From NCBI RefSeq assembly GCF_020171745.1, contig NZ_JAIVAH010000020.1:175317-239316 (forward strand): a stretch of DNA of 64,000 bases. The letters run 5' to 3'. The stretch comes from Prescottella equi (GTDB taxonomy: Bacteria; Actinomycetota; Actinomycetes; Mycobacteriales; Mycobacteriaceae). Shown piece after piece: positions 51,860 to 60,411 of the stretch (its first letter is position 1; each line of letters begins with the position of its first letter). Under the pieces are notes generated by a model. That model made no database searches. It was not told where the DNA came from and was given only the letters and a program-made list of their open reading frames with translations. Position numbers and translations under genes: made by a program.

Positions 51860-51966
51860 GCCAGAGGTCTATCGGGCCGGTACGGCGACGAGGCGTCGGC
51901 GATGTGTCGCGTCGATGCAGCTTCGGTGAACGCGGCGCGCGAAACGCGAGCCCCCACAACGCAAAA

Positions 51967-51994
51967 CCCCCGCCACCGGAATCGGTGACGGGGG
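51967..51994 (-). terminator. Terminator of the etfBA operon
   Basis: CCCCCG-CCACCG (51967-51978) pairs with CGGTGA-CGGGGG (51983-51994), 12 positions with one mismatch and a GAAT loop. On the minus strand it is followed by four T. It sits 23 bases past the etfA stop. Confidence 0.85.
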
Positions 51995-52017
51995 CGCTGC
52001 GAGCGTGGAGCCGGGTA

Positions 52018-52974
52018 TCAGCCCTTGTGAGCCTTGACGGCCTCGGTGAGCTGCGGGGCGACGTTGAACAGGTCGCCCACGACGCCGAAGTCCGCGATCT
52101 CGAAGATCGGGGCCTCTTCGTCCTTGTTGACCGCGACGATGGTCTTCGAGGTCTGCATGCCGGCGCGGTGCTGGATGGCACCGGAGATGCCGAGCGCGAT
52201 GTACAGCTGCGGCGAGACCGTCTTACCGGTCTGACCGACCTGGAACTGGCCCGGGTAGTAGCCCGAGTCGACCGCGGCACGCGAGGCGCCGACGGCGGCA
52301 CCCAGCGAGTCGGCGAGCTCCTCGACGACCGAGAACTTGTCGGCCGAGCCGACGCCACGGCCACCGGAGACGACGACCGACGCCTCGGTGAGCTCCGGAC
52401 GATCGCCACCGACGATGGGCGCGCGCGAGACGACCTTGACGGCGCCCTCGTCCTGAGCCGGAACCTCGACGACGACCTGCTCGCCGGCAGCGGCCTGCGG
52501 CTGGGCCTCGACGGCACCCGGGCGAACCGAGATGACCGGGACCTCGCCGTTGGCCTTGGCCTCGACGGTGAACGCGCCACCGAAGATCGAGTGGACGGCG
52601 CTGCCGTCGGCCTTGACCTCGACGACGTCGGACAGCAGGCCGGAGCCGATGCGGGCCGCCAGGCGACCGGCAACTTCCTTGCCCTCGGTGCTGGCCGCGA
52701 GGACCACGGCAGCCGGGCCGGCGGTCTCGACCAGGCCGGCGAGGACGTCGACCTTCGGGGTCACCAGGTAACCCTCGATGTCGTCGGACTCGGCGACGTA
52801 GATCTTGGCGGCACCGGCGGCGGCCAGAGCCTCGGCCAGCTTCGCGGTGGTGCCGGCGGGACCGGCGACGACGGCGGCCGGCTCACCGAGAGCGCGGGCT
52901 GCGGTGATGAGCTCGAGGCTGACCTTCTTGAGTGCACCCTCGGCGTGCTCGACGAGCACGAGAACTTCTGCCAT
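52018..52974 (-). CDS. etfA: Electron transfer flavoprotein alpha subunit
   Basis: FAD-binding partner of EtfB that passes electrons from acyl-CoA dehydrogenases to the quinone pool. 318 residues; the C-terminal FAD domain shows [54 protein letters not shown] and [20 protein letters not shown]. It is the second gene of etfBA, 45 bases after etfB. A terminator follows. Confidence 0.97.
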   Translation of the reverse strand: MAEVLVLVEHAEGALKKVSLELITAARALGEPAAVVAGPAGTTAKLAEALAAAGAAKIYVAESDDIEGYLVTPKVDVLAGLVETAGPAAVVLAASTEGKEVAGRLAARIGSGLLSDVVEVKADGSAVHSIFGGAFTVEAKANGEVPVISVRPGAVEAQPQAAAGEQVVVEVPAQDEGAVKVVSRAPIVGGDRPELTEASVVVSGGRGVGSADKFSVVEELADSLGAAVGASRAAVDSGYYPGQFQVGQTGKTVSPQLYIALGISGAIQHRAGMQTSKTIVAVNKDEEAPIFEIADFGVVGDLFNVAPQLTEAVKAHKG

Positions 52975-53019
52975 TGCTTACTTCTCCCTGTCTTGTCTGC
53001 TGGTCTCGAGGGGGCCGGA

Positions 53020-53820
53020 TCAGATGATCTTCTGGCCCACGAGGTACGCGGCGATCTTGCTGCCGCCGTCGCCCTCGTCGGAAACGCGCTCGCCAGCGGT
53101 ACGCGGGGGCTTGGGGGTGGAGCCGGTGACGGTGGTGCCGGCGTTGGCGACACCCACGGTCTCGGGATCGACGCCCAGGTCGGCCAGGGTGAGGACCTGA
53201 ACTTCCTTCTTCTTCGCGGCCATGATGCCCTTGAAGGACGGGAAGCGCGGCTCGTTGATCTTCTCGGTGACCGAGACGATGGCCGGCAGTGCAGCCTCGA
53301 GGCCGAAGACGCCCTCGTCGGTCTCGCGCTCACCGGTGACCGTGCCGCCCTCGACCGTCAGCTTGCGCAGCTGGGTGAGCTGCGGCAGGCCCAGGTACTC
53401 GGCGATGATGGCCGGGACGGCGCCGATGCGGCCGTCGGTGGCCTCGTTGCCGGCGATGACGAGATCGGCGGCCTCGCCGTTCTCGAAGCTGATCTGGCCC
53501 AGGGCCGCGGCGAGAGTCCAGCCGGTCTGGACGGCGTCGGAGCCGTGCAGGGCGGGATCGTTGACGTGAACGGCCTTGTCGGCGCCCATCGACAGCGCCT
53601 TGCGGATGGCATCGGTGGCGCGGTCGGGACCGGCGCACAGCACGATGACCTCGCCGCCGTCGCGCTCCTTGATGAGGAGGGCTTCCTCGACGGCGCGCTC
53701 GTTGATCTCGTCGAGCACGGCGTCGGCAGCCTCACGGTCGAGCGTGAAGTCGCCGTCGGACAGCTTGCGCTCGGACCACGTGTCGGGGACCTGCTTGATC
53801 AAAACGACGATGTTCGTCAT
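53020..53820 (-). CDS. etfB: Electron transfer flavoprotein beta subunit
   Basis: AMP-binding subunit of the ETF heterodimer. 266 residues: MTNIVVLIKQVPDTWSERKL at the N-terminus, LSMGADKAVHVND, LVIAGNEATDGRIGAVPAIIAEYLGLPQLT and the C-terminal arm that recognises partner dehydrogenases. Its upstream region holds two inverted repeats at 53903-53923 and 53937-53960, so a regulator is likely. First gene of etfBA. Confidence 0.97.
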   Translation of the reverse strand: MTNIVVLIKQVPDTWSERKLSDGDFTLDREAADAVLDEINERAVEEALLIKERDGGEVIVLCAGPDRATDAIRKALSMGADKAVHVNDPALHGSDAVQTGWTLAAALGQISFENGEAADLVIAGNEATDGRIGAVPAIIAEYLGLPQLTQLRKLTVEGGTVTGERETDEGVFGLEAALPAIVSVTEKINEPRFPSFKGIMAAKKKEVQVLTLADLGVDPETVGVANAGTTVTGSTPKPPRTAGERVSDEGDGGSKIAAYLVGQKII

Positions 53821-53902
53821 GGGTCTTCGTCGACCTCCTGTGTGTAGCCGGCTGATAGTCGCGAGAAACTCCGCGACATGCCGAGCTCTCGTAAGTAATT
53901 TC

Positions 53903-53923
53903 GTCGCACGTTGGCTGTGCGAC
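53903..53923. promoter_or_regulatory. Inverted repeat upstream of etfB
   Basis: GTCGCAC (53903-53909) and GTGCGAC (53917-53923) form a 7-base inverted repeat with a seven-base gap. It lies between etfB and the larger palindrome at 53937. It may be an operator or a transcript hairpin. Confidence 0.5.
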
Positions 53924-53936
53924 AGATTACCTCACA

Positions 53937-53960
53937 CTAAGTTACCCGCTGGTAACTTAG
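53937..53960. promoter_or_regulatory. Perfect operator-like palindrome in the etfBA promoter
   Basis: CTAAGTTACC (53937-53946), CGCT, GGTAACTTAG (53951-53960): perfect 10-base arms around a four-base centre, in the AT-richer 240-base region between etfB and the divergent methyltransferase gene. The size and symmetry fit a TetR-type binding site. The core TTACC-N4-GGTA recurs at 63884-63895. Confidence 0.75.
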
Positions 53961-54060
53961 GCGAAATCCGGTCTCACCATAACCGCCGAAGCGACCATTC
54001 GCGGCTGTGATGTGGACCACCCCGACAACTGTCCCCCGTGGTGCCACTAACCTCGCTGGG

Positions 54061-54876
54061 GTGAGCGAATCCACAGTCGGTTCCACAGCCGGGTCCCTCG
54101 ACGCCGGGGCGACGCCGCCCGACGACGCCTCGACGCTGCCGTTGACGGGCGAGCGAACGGTGCCCGGAATCCCCGAGGAGAACTACTGGTTCCGTCGGCA
54201 CGAGGTGGTCTACCGCGACCTTCTCCCCCGCTGCGCCGCACGACGGGTCCTCGAGGCCGGATCCGGAGAAGGCTACGGCGCCAACATGATTGCCGAGGTC
54301 GCCTCGAAGGTGACGGGTCTCGACTACGACGTCTCGGCGGTCGAGCACGTGCGCGCCCGGTACCCGCGGGTGGAGATGCTGCACGGCAATCTCGCCGAGC
54401 TGCCCCTCTCCGACGGCTCCGTCGACACCGTCGTCAACTTCCAGGTGATCGAACATTTGTGGGATCAGGCGCAGTTCCTGCGCGAGTGCCACCGCGTGCT
54501 GGCACCGGGCGGCGAACTGCTCGTGAGCACACCGAACCGAATCACGTTCTCCCCCGGGCGCGACACCCCGCTCAACCCGTTCCACACGCGTGAGCTGAAC
54601 GCCGCCGAACTCACCGAACTCCTCGTCGAGGCGGGCTTCCGCGTCGAGGTCATGACCGGTGTGCACCACGGCGAGCGCCTGCGCGCCCTCGACGCCAAGC
54701 ACGGCGGCTCGTTCATCGACGCCCAGATCGAGCGCGCCCTGGCCGGCGAGCCGTGGCCGGAGGACCTCACCCGCGACGTCGCCGACATCGGCGTCGACGA
54801 CTTCGAACTGCGCGAGGCCGACATCGACGCGAGCCTCGACCTCGTCGCCATCGCGATCAAGGATCCCGTGACGTGA
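54061..54876 (+). CDS. SAM-dependent methyltransferase of the glucan cluster (Rv3030-like)
   Basis: 271 residues from the GTG at 54061. Class I methyltransferase fold: motif I VLEAGSGEGYGANM, motif II VTGLDYDVSAVEHV, then VNFQVIEHLWDQAQFLRECHRVLAPGGELLVSTPNR. In M. tuberculosis the equivalent Rv3030 opens a cluster linked to methylglucose lipopolysaccharide or glucan methylation. Acceptor and methylated position are not shown by sequence. An ATG at 54007/54010 is an alternative start, without a clear ribosome site. It overlaps a possible start of the GH57 gene by four bases. Confidence 0.85.
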   Translation: MSESTVGSTAGSLDAGATPPDDASTLPLTGERTVPGIPEENYWFRRHEVVYRDLLPRCAARRVLEAGSGEGYGANMIAEVASKVTGLDYDVSAVEHVRARYPRVEMLHGNLAELPLSDGSVDTVVNFQVIEHLWDQAQFLRECHRVLAPGGELLVSTPNRITFSPGRDTPLNPFHTRELNAAELTELLVEAGFRVEVMTGVHHGERLRALDAKHGGSFIDAQIERALAGEPWPEDLTRDVADIGVDDFELREADIDASLDLVAIAIKDPVT

Positions 54877-54896
54877 CCGCGGCTCAGGGGGAAACC

Positions 54897-56456
54897 GTGA
54901 CACCACGCGAACCGGGCATGTTCTGCCTGGTCCTGCACTCGCACCTGCCGTGGCTCGCCAACCACGGCCGCTGGCCGGTCGGCGAGGAGTGGCTGTACCA
55001 GTCGTGGGCGGCCACCTACCTGCCGGTGACGGCCGTGCTGCGCCGCCTCGCCGCCGAGGGACACTCGCGGATGCTGACGCTCGGCATCACGCCGGTGCTC
55101 GCGGCCCAGCTCGACGACCCGCACTGCCTCGACGGCATGCACCACTGGCTCGGCAACTGGCAGATCCGCGCCCACGAGGCCGCTGGGATGCCGTCGGCGT
55201 CGCACAAGGAACTCGGCGCGCGCGAGCACCGCGCCTCCGCGGCCGCGCTGGAGGACTTCGAAACACGTTGGCGCCACGGCGGTTCCGCCGTCCTGCGCGA
55301 GTTGATCGACGCCGAGGCGATCGAACTGCTCGGTGGGCCGCTCGCGCACCCGTTCCAGCCGCTGCTCGACGAGCGGCTGCGCGCGTTCTCGCTCACCGAG
55401 GGCCTCGCCGATGCGCGCGCCCGCTGGGGCCACACCCCTGCCGGAATCTGGGCGCCCGAGTGCGGCTACACGCCGGGCATGGAACGTGGCTACGCCGCCG
55501 CGGGCGTCTCGCACTTCATGGTCGACGGACCCGCGCTGCGCGGCGACACGTCCGCCGGGCGGCCGGTGTGGGACTCCGACGTCGTCGCGTTCGGCCGCGA
55601 CCTCGAGGTGAGCTACCGCGTGTGGTCGCCCAAGACCGGCTACCCCGGTCACGCGGCCTACCGCGACTTCCACACCTACGACCACGACACGGGACTCAAG
55701 CCTTCCCGGGTCACGGGTCGCTCGGTGCCGTCGGAGAAGAAGGCGCCGTACGACCCCGAATTGGCGGCAGCCGCGCTCGACAAGCACGTCGACGACTTCG
55801 TCGAGACCGTGCGCCGACGGCTGCGCAGCGAGTCCGAGCGGATCGGCAAGGGCGCCCTCGTCGTCGCCGCGTTCGACACCGAACTGTTCGGACACTGGTG
55901 GTACGAGGGCCCGCAGTGGCTCGAGAAGGTGCTGCGCGCACTCCCCGAGGCCGGCATCCGCGTCGGCACCCTCGCCGACGCCCGCGCCGCAGGCTACGTC
56001 GGCGAACCGGTGGAACTGCAGGACTCGTCGTGGGGGTCCGGCAAGGACTGGCGGGTGTGGGCCGGCGACCAGGTGCAGGACCTGGTCCAGCTCAACGCGG
56101 AGGTCGTGCAGACCGCGCTGGACACGATCGACAAGTCCCGCGACGCAAATCCGGGCAGACCGGAACTTCGCAATCGGGTCCACGACCAGATGTTGCGTGA
56201 GACGCTGATGGCGGTCTCCAGCGACTGGGCCTTCATGGTCAGCAAGGATTCGGCGGCGGGATACGCCCGCGATCGAGCCCACAAGCACGCCCACGCGCTG
56301 CGGGAGATCGCCGACGCCGTCGCGTCCGGCCGCGACGATCTTGCACGACGTCTCGCGGACGGATGGAACGCCGCCGACGGCCTCTTCCCCGCACTCGACG
56401 CGCGGCGCCTGCCCGGTCGCCGGACCGATACAGCCGCATTCGCTGGGAGCGTGTGA
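54897..56456 (+). CDS. GH57 alpha-glucan branching-type enzyme
   Basis: 519 residues from the GTG at 54897, chosen for an AGGGGGA site six bases before it; the GTG at 54873 overlaps the previous gene and is possible. GH57 motifs are HSHLPWLANHGRWPVGEEW near the start, the nucleophile in IWAPECGYTPGME (Glu188) and the acid/base region in AFDTELFGHWWYEGP (Asp327). Positional equivalent of M. tuberculosis Rv3031, thought to branch alpha-1,4-glucan for methylglucose lipopolysaccharide. It shares one base with the downstream glycosyltransferase (TGATG). Confidence 0.92.
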   Translation: MTPREPGMFCLVLHSHLPWLANHGRWPVGEEWLYQSWAATYLPVTAVLRRLAAEGHSRMLTLGITPVLAAQLDDPHCLDGMHHWLGNWQIRAHEAAGMPSASHKELGAREHRASAAALEDFETRWRHGGSAVLRELIDAEAIELLGGPLAHPFQPLLDERLRAFSLTEGLADARARWGHTPAGIWAPECGYTPGMERGYAAAGVSHFMVDGPALRGDTSAGRPVWDSDVVAFGRDLEVSYRVWSPKTGYPGHAAYRDFHTYDHDTGLKPSRVTGRSVPSEKKAPYDPELAAAALDKHVDDFVETVRRRLRSESERIGKGALVVAAFDTELFGHWWYEGPQWLEKVLRALPEAGIRVGTLADARAAGYVGEPVELQDSSWGSGKDWRVWAGDQVQDLVQLNAEVVQTALDTIDKSRDANPGRPELRNRVHDQMLRETLMAVSSDWAFMVSKDSAAGYARDRAHKHAHALREIADAVASGRDDLARRLADGWNAADGLFPALDARRLPGRRTDTAAFAGSV

Positions 56457-57700
56457 TGAAGATCCTCATCGTGTCGTGGGAGTACCCGCCGGTCGTCGTC
56501 GGCGGGCTGGGACGGCACGTCCACCATCTGGCCACGGAACTCGCCGCGGCCGGCCACGAGGTGGTCGTGTTGTCGCGGCGGCCGTCGGGCACCGACCCGT
56601 CGACGCATCCGACGGTCACCGAGATCGCCGACGGCGTGCTCGTGGTCGCGGTCGCCGAGGACCCGCCGCACTTCATCTTCGGCGAGGACATGCTGGCGTG
56701 GACGCTCGCGATGGGACACGCGATGGTCCGTGCCGGCGTGGCGCTGTCGAAGGAGGGCATCGGCGAGGGCTGGCAGCCCGACGTCGTGCACGCCCACGAC
56801 TGGCTGGTGGCGCACCCCGCGATCGCGCTGGCCGAGTTCTACGACGTCCCGCTCGTCTCGACGCTGCACGCGTCGGAGGCCGGCCGGCACAGCGGCTGGA
56901 TCTCGGGGCGGATCAACCGTCAGGTCCACTCGGTGGAGTGGTGGCTGGCCAACGAGTCCGACTCGATCATCACGTGCTCGGCGTCGATGCAGGACGAGGT
57001 CACCGAGCTGTACGGCCCGGAACTGCCGCCGATCACGGTGATCCGCAACGGCATCGACGTCACGACCTGGAACTTCCGCCCGCGCGCGCCGCGCTCCGGT
57101 CCGGCGACCCTGCTGTACGTGGGACGCCTCGAATACGAGAAGGGCGTGCAGGACGCGATCGCCGCACTGCCGAAGATCCGGCGCAGCCATCCCGGCACGA
57201 CGCTGGCCGTCGCCGGCGAGGGCACGCAGTTCGAGTGGCTGCAGCAGCAGGCCCGCACGCACCGGGTCGCGCGTTCGGTGACCTTCCTCGGCAACCTCGA
57301 CCACGAGGAACTGCTGGGCTGGCTGCACGGCGCCGACGCGATCGTGCTGCCCAGCCGATACGAGCCGTTCGGCATCATCGCGCTCGAGGCCGCCGCGGCG
57401 GGCACCCCGTTGATCGCCTCGACCGCGGGCGGTCTCGGCGAGGCCGTCGTGGACGGCGTCACGGGTCTGTCGTTCGAGCCGGGCGACGTCGACGGACTCA
57501 CCTCCGCCGCGCGCGAGGTGCTCGACGATCCGGCGGCCGCACAGCAGCGCGCCGCGGCCGCACGGGAACGCCTCACCGCGGACTTCGACTGGCACAAGGT
57601 GGCCGAGGAGACCGTGCAGGTGTACGCCGCCGCGAAGCGCCGAGTGCGGCACCCGCTGGCCCGTCCGGAGATTCCGGAGCGCCCGCTACCCGGTCGGTAG
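56456..57700 (+). CDS. GT4 alpha-glucan glycosyltransferase (Rv3032-like)
   Basis: 414 residues: ILIVSWEYPPVVVGGLGRHVHHL (glycogen-synthase-like N-terminus), VHAHDWLVAHPAI, VIRNGIDVTTWNF, LLYVGRLEYEKGVQDAI, and the donor-binding E-x7-E in SRYEPFGIIALEAAAAGTP. In mycobacteria the homologue elongates alpha-1,4-glucan for glycogen/methylglucose lipopolysaccharide. The donor sugar nucleotide is not determined by sequence. Starts at the last base of the GH57 stop, so translation is likely coupled. Confidence 0.93.
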   Translation: MKILIVSWEYPPVVVGGLGRHVHHLATELAAAGHEVVVLSRRPSGTDPSTHPTVTEIADGVLVVAVAEDPPHFIFGEDMLAWTLAMGHAMVRAGVALSKEGIGEGWQPDVVHAHDWLVAHPAIALAEFYDVPLVSTLHASEAGRHSGWISGRINRQVHSVEWWLANESDSIITCSASMQDEVTELYGPELPPITVIRNGIDVTTWNFRPRAPRSGPATLLYVGRLEYEKGVQDAIAALPKIRRSHPGTTLAVAGEGTQFEWLQQQARTHRVARSVTFLGNLDHEELLGWLHGADAIVLPSRYEPFGIIALEAAAAGTPLIASTAGGLGEAVVDGVTGLSFEPGDVDGLTSAAREVLDDPAAAQQRAAAARERLTADFDWHKVAEETVQVYAAAKRRVRHPLARPEIPERPLPGR

Positions 57701-57705
57701 CGGGC
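57681..57705 (+). terminator. Terminator overlapping the glycosyltransferase stop
   Basis: GCCCGCTACC (57681-57690) pairs with GGTAGCGGGC (57696-57705), loop CGGTC. It overlaps the last codons of the gene and separates it from the convergent acetyltransferase gene. Confidence 0.72.
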
Positions 57706-57723
57706 GGCCCGTCCGATCGACGA

Positions 57724-58527
57724 CTACGCCTGGGCGCCGTTCCCGTTCACCGCGGGGGCGGCGTCCGTGCCGTTCGCGCCGTTCGTGCCGTTCGCGGCGA
57801 TCTTCTTGCGGGCGATGTCCTCGAGGGCGGCGATGTACTTCGCACGATCCGCTGCGCCGGCCTCCCAGTCGGCCCGGCGGTTCTTGACGGCCTTGGCCGG
57901 CGATCCCACGGCGATGCTGAAATCGGGGATCTCGCCCTTGACGACCGCGTGGGCACCGAGCACGCAGCCCCGGCCCACTCGGGTGTTGCGCAGCACGGTC
58001 ACCTTGGCGGCGATCCAGGTGTCGGGACCGATCCGGACCGGTCCCTTCACGATGCCCTGATCCTTGATCGGCACGTTGACGTCGTCCATGCGGTGATCGA
58101 AGTCGCAGATGTAGCACCAGTCGGCAACGAGAGTGGACGCGCCGATCTCGATGTCGATGTAGGTGTTGACGACGTTGTCCTTACCGAAGACGACCTTGTC
58201 GCCGATCCGGAGCGAACCCTCGTGGCAGCGCAGCGCGTTGCCGTCACCGATGTGGACCCACTTGCCGATCTCCATGCGGGACAGGCCGGGAGTGGAATGG
58301 ATCTCGACGTTCTTGCCGAGGAAGACCATGCCGCGGGTGATGATGTGCGGGTTGGCGAGCTTGAACTTCGCCAGGCGGTAGTACCGGACCAGGTACCACG
58401 GTGTGTACGCCTTGTTCGCGATGACCCATTTCAGCGAGGCCACCGTCAGGAATCGGGCCTGGTCACTGTCCCGACGTCGAGATCCGCGCCACCTCGAGCG
58501 CAACGGTGCGCCCCACATGCTCGTCAT
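57724..58527 (-). CDS. Left-handed beta-helix acetyltransferase of the glucan cluster
   Basis: 267 residues: a helical N-terminal part (ASLKWVIANKAYTPWYLVRYYRLAKFKL) and a hexapeptide-repeat core at about 85-205 (FLGKNVEIHST, IGKWVHIGDGNALRC, IEIGASTLVADWCYICDFDHRM, GRGCVLGAHAVVKGEIP). It resembles maltose/galactoside-type O-acetyltransferases (position of Rv3034c). Acylation of the glucan or lipid in the cluster is a guess from neighbours. The tail is low complexity (NGTNGANGTD). Confidence 0.85.
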   Translation of the reverse strand: MTSMWGAPLRSRWRGSRRRDSDQARFLTVASLKWVIANKAYTPWYLVRYYRLAKFKLANPHIITRGMVFLGKNVEIHSTPGLSRMEIGKWVHIGDGNALRCHEGSLRIGDKVVFGKDNVVNTYIDIEIGASTLVADWCYICDFDHRMDDVNVPIKDQGIVKGPVRIGPDTWIAAKVTVLRNTRVGRGCVLGAHAVVKGEIPDFSIAVGSPAKAVKNRRADWEAGAADRAKYIAALEDIARKKIAANGTNGANGTDAAPAVNGNGAQA

Positions 58528-58581
58528 GACACGTAAGCCTACGGACCGCGACTGTGCGCCCGGTCACGTGCCCCGCGGGTG

Positions 58582-59046
58582 TCAGGTCGCGGCGTGCCGA
58601 CTCACGCCGTGGCCGGCGCCCCAGGTGTGCCGGGTCCAACCGGGTGCCACGAGCACCTGCTGCCGACGGGCGCGCCGACGGCGCAACGCCCGCACCCACT
58701 CGTCGTCGTGCGCGACGACGTACGCGATGAGGGTGCCGACCAGCGCGGTGATCAGCATGGCCACCACCGAGACCATCACGATTCCGACCGCCGCGGCGAC
58801 CCCCACCACGAGGCCACCGGTGACTGCGCACCCCGCCACGGGCGTGCCCAGGAGAAAGTCGTCGGGTCCGCAACCGGTCGTGCCACCGCCGGGCAGCTCG
58901 CCGCCCGGATCGGAACCACTCTCTGCGACAACGCAATCGGGCCGGGGGCCGGCGTCCTCCTCGACCGGCGCGGATGTCGGCGGATCACACTCGATGACGG
59001 ATTGCTGCACGTCGACTTCGGATTCTGTCCGCGTTCCCGGCTGCAT
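58582..59046 (-). CDS. Hypothetical membrane protein
   Basis: 154 residues from ATG 59046 (GTG at 59061 possible). An acidic, Pro/Gly-rich N-terminal half with few hydrophobic residues is followed by two close membrane spans (AVTGGLVVGVAAAVGIVMVSV and AMLITALVGTLIAYVVAH) and a basic arginine-rich end (RALRRRRARRQQVLV). The upstream 110 bases are AT-rich compared with the region. No family was recognised. It is on the same strand as the acetyltransferase gene with a 54-base gap. Confidence 0.62.
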   Translation of the reverse strand: MQPGTRTESEVDVQQSVIECDPPTSAPVEEDAGPRPDCVVAESGSDPGGELPGGGTTGCGPDDFLLGTPVAGCAVTGGLVVGVAAAVGIVMVSVVAMLITALVGTLIAYVVAHDDEWVRALRRRRARRQQVLVAPGWTRHTWGAGHGVSRHAAT

Positions 59047-59159
59047 GAATCCATTAGACACAATTCCCCACCGCGTGTCGCGACCGAATTCGATAAACGA
59101 TCTGCAACGATCATCGCCCGATCGAATTGCATGCATGACGTTTACCGCTATCGGGCATT

Positions 59160-60284
59160 TCAACCGTTCAGGGCACTTTCCACGGACACGCACGGGAGGG
59201 CATGTGCCGCCGCGACCGGCGGATGCGTCACCTGCCCCGACCAGGTGTTCAACCCTGCAGACAGAGCACTGTCGGCTCGCATCGCCGCCCGCCACCCCTT
59301 TTCCGCGACCGCGGCGACAAAGGGAAGCGTCACGTTTACCAAAGCCCGGGTGGACGTATGGGGAACAATGCTCGGCATATTGGGAACCGCATAGAAAATT
59401 GAATCGTGAACCACAAATGTCGGGTCGTCGTGGGTGGTCGGTCGGGAATCCTCGAAGCAGCCGCCCTGATCGATCGCGATGTCGACGAGCACGCTGCCCG
59501 GGAGCATCCGCGCGACCTGGTCGGACGTGACGAGGCGCGGCGCCCGCGCGCCGTGCAGCAGCACCGCACCGATCACCAGATCCGCATCGGTCAGCGTCTG
59601 CTCGAGTTCGGTCCGCGTGGAGACGGCCGTCGAGATACGAGATCCGAAGCGGGCGTGCAGTGCTCGCAACCGTTCGACGTCCTTGTCGAGCACCGTCACC
59701 CGCGCCCCCATGCCGACCGCGACGGCCGTCGCGTGCGTGCCTGCACTGCCCGCCCCGATCACGACCACCCGCCCCGGCGGTACCCCCGGCACCCCACCGA
59801 GCAGGATCCCCCGGCCCGAGCCACCGGCCGTGGCCTGCAACGCATGTGCGCCCACCTGGGTGGCGAGACGGCCGGCGACCTCGCTCATCGGTGCGAGCAG
59901 CGGCAGCGACCCGTCGGCCCGCTCCACCGTTTCGTACGCGATCGCGGTCACCCCGCTCGACAGCAGCGCCTCGGTGCACTCCAGCGAGGCCGCGAGGTGG
60001 AGATACGTGAACAGGACCTGCCCGCGTCGCATCAGCCCGAATTCCGGCGACAGCGGCTCCTTCACCTTCACGACCATGTCGGCCTCGGCCCACACGTCCT
60101 CAGCCCGGTCGAGAATGCGGGCACCCGCCGCGACGAACTCGCCGTCGGGCATCGACGATCCGATCCCGGCACCGCGCTCGACCAGGACGTCGTGACCCCG
60201 CGCGCGCAACTCGGTGACGGCCAGCGGGGTCAGCGCCACCCGCAGTTCACCGCTCTTGATCTCCTTGGGCACACCAATTCTCAT
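59160..60284 (-). CDS. ald: Alanine dehydrogenase
   Basis: Reversibly interconverts L-alanine and pyruvate with NAD(H). 374 residues from the ATG at 60284 with GGAGGAGAC ahead: MRIGVPKEIKSGELRVALTP, catalytic Lys75 (VKVKEP) and His96 (LFTYLHLAAS), as in M. tuberculosis Ald. The NAD loop is GAGSAGTHATAVAVG and the cofactor Asp is in VTVLDKDVERL. I do not recall an ald gene at the equivalent M. tuberculosis locus, so it may be an insertion in the synteny here. Divergent from the propeller lipoprotein gene. Confidence 0.94.
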   Translation of the reverse strand: MRIGVPKEIKSGELRVALTPLAVTELRARGHDVLVERGAGIGSSMPDGEFVAAGARILDRAEDVWAEADMVVKVKEPLSPEFGLMRRGQVLFTYLHLAASLECTEALLSSGVTAIAYETVERADGSLPLLAPMSEVAGRLATQVGAHALQATAGGSGRGILLGGVPGVPPGRVVVIGAGSAGTHATAVAVGMGARVTVLDKDVERLRALHARFGSRISTAVSTRTELEQTLTDADLVIGAVLLHGARAPRLVTSDQVARMLPGSVLVDIAIDQGGCFEDSRPTTHDDPTFVVHDSIFYAVPNMPSIVPHTSTRALVNVTLPFVAAVAEKGWRAAMRADSALSAGLNTWSGQVTHPPVAAAHALPCVSVESALNG

Positions 60285-60411
60285 GATGTCTCCTCCGCCG
60301 GAACGGATCCGTCCTTCGAGGGTCCCACGATTCGGCGTGGGGCGGTTGGCCGACGGCCGATCGGGGCCGGGATAGTCTCGCTCCGGACGGATTCCGATTC
60401 GAGGAGATGTG

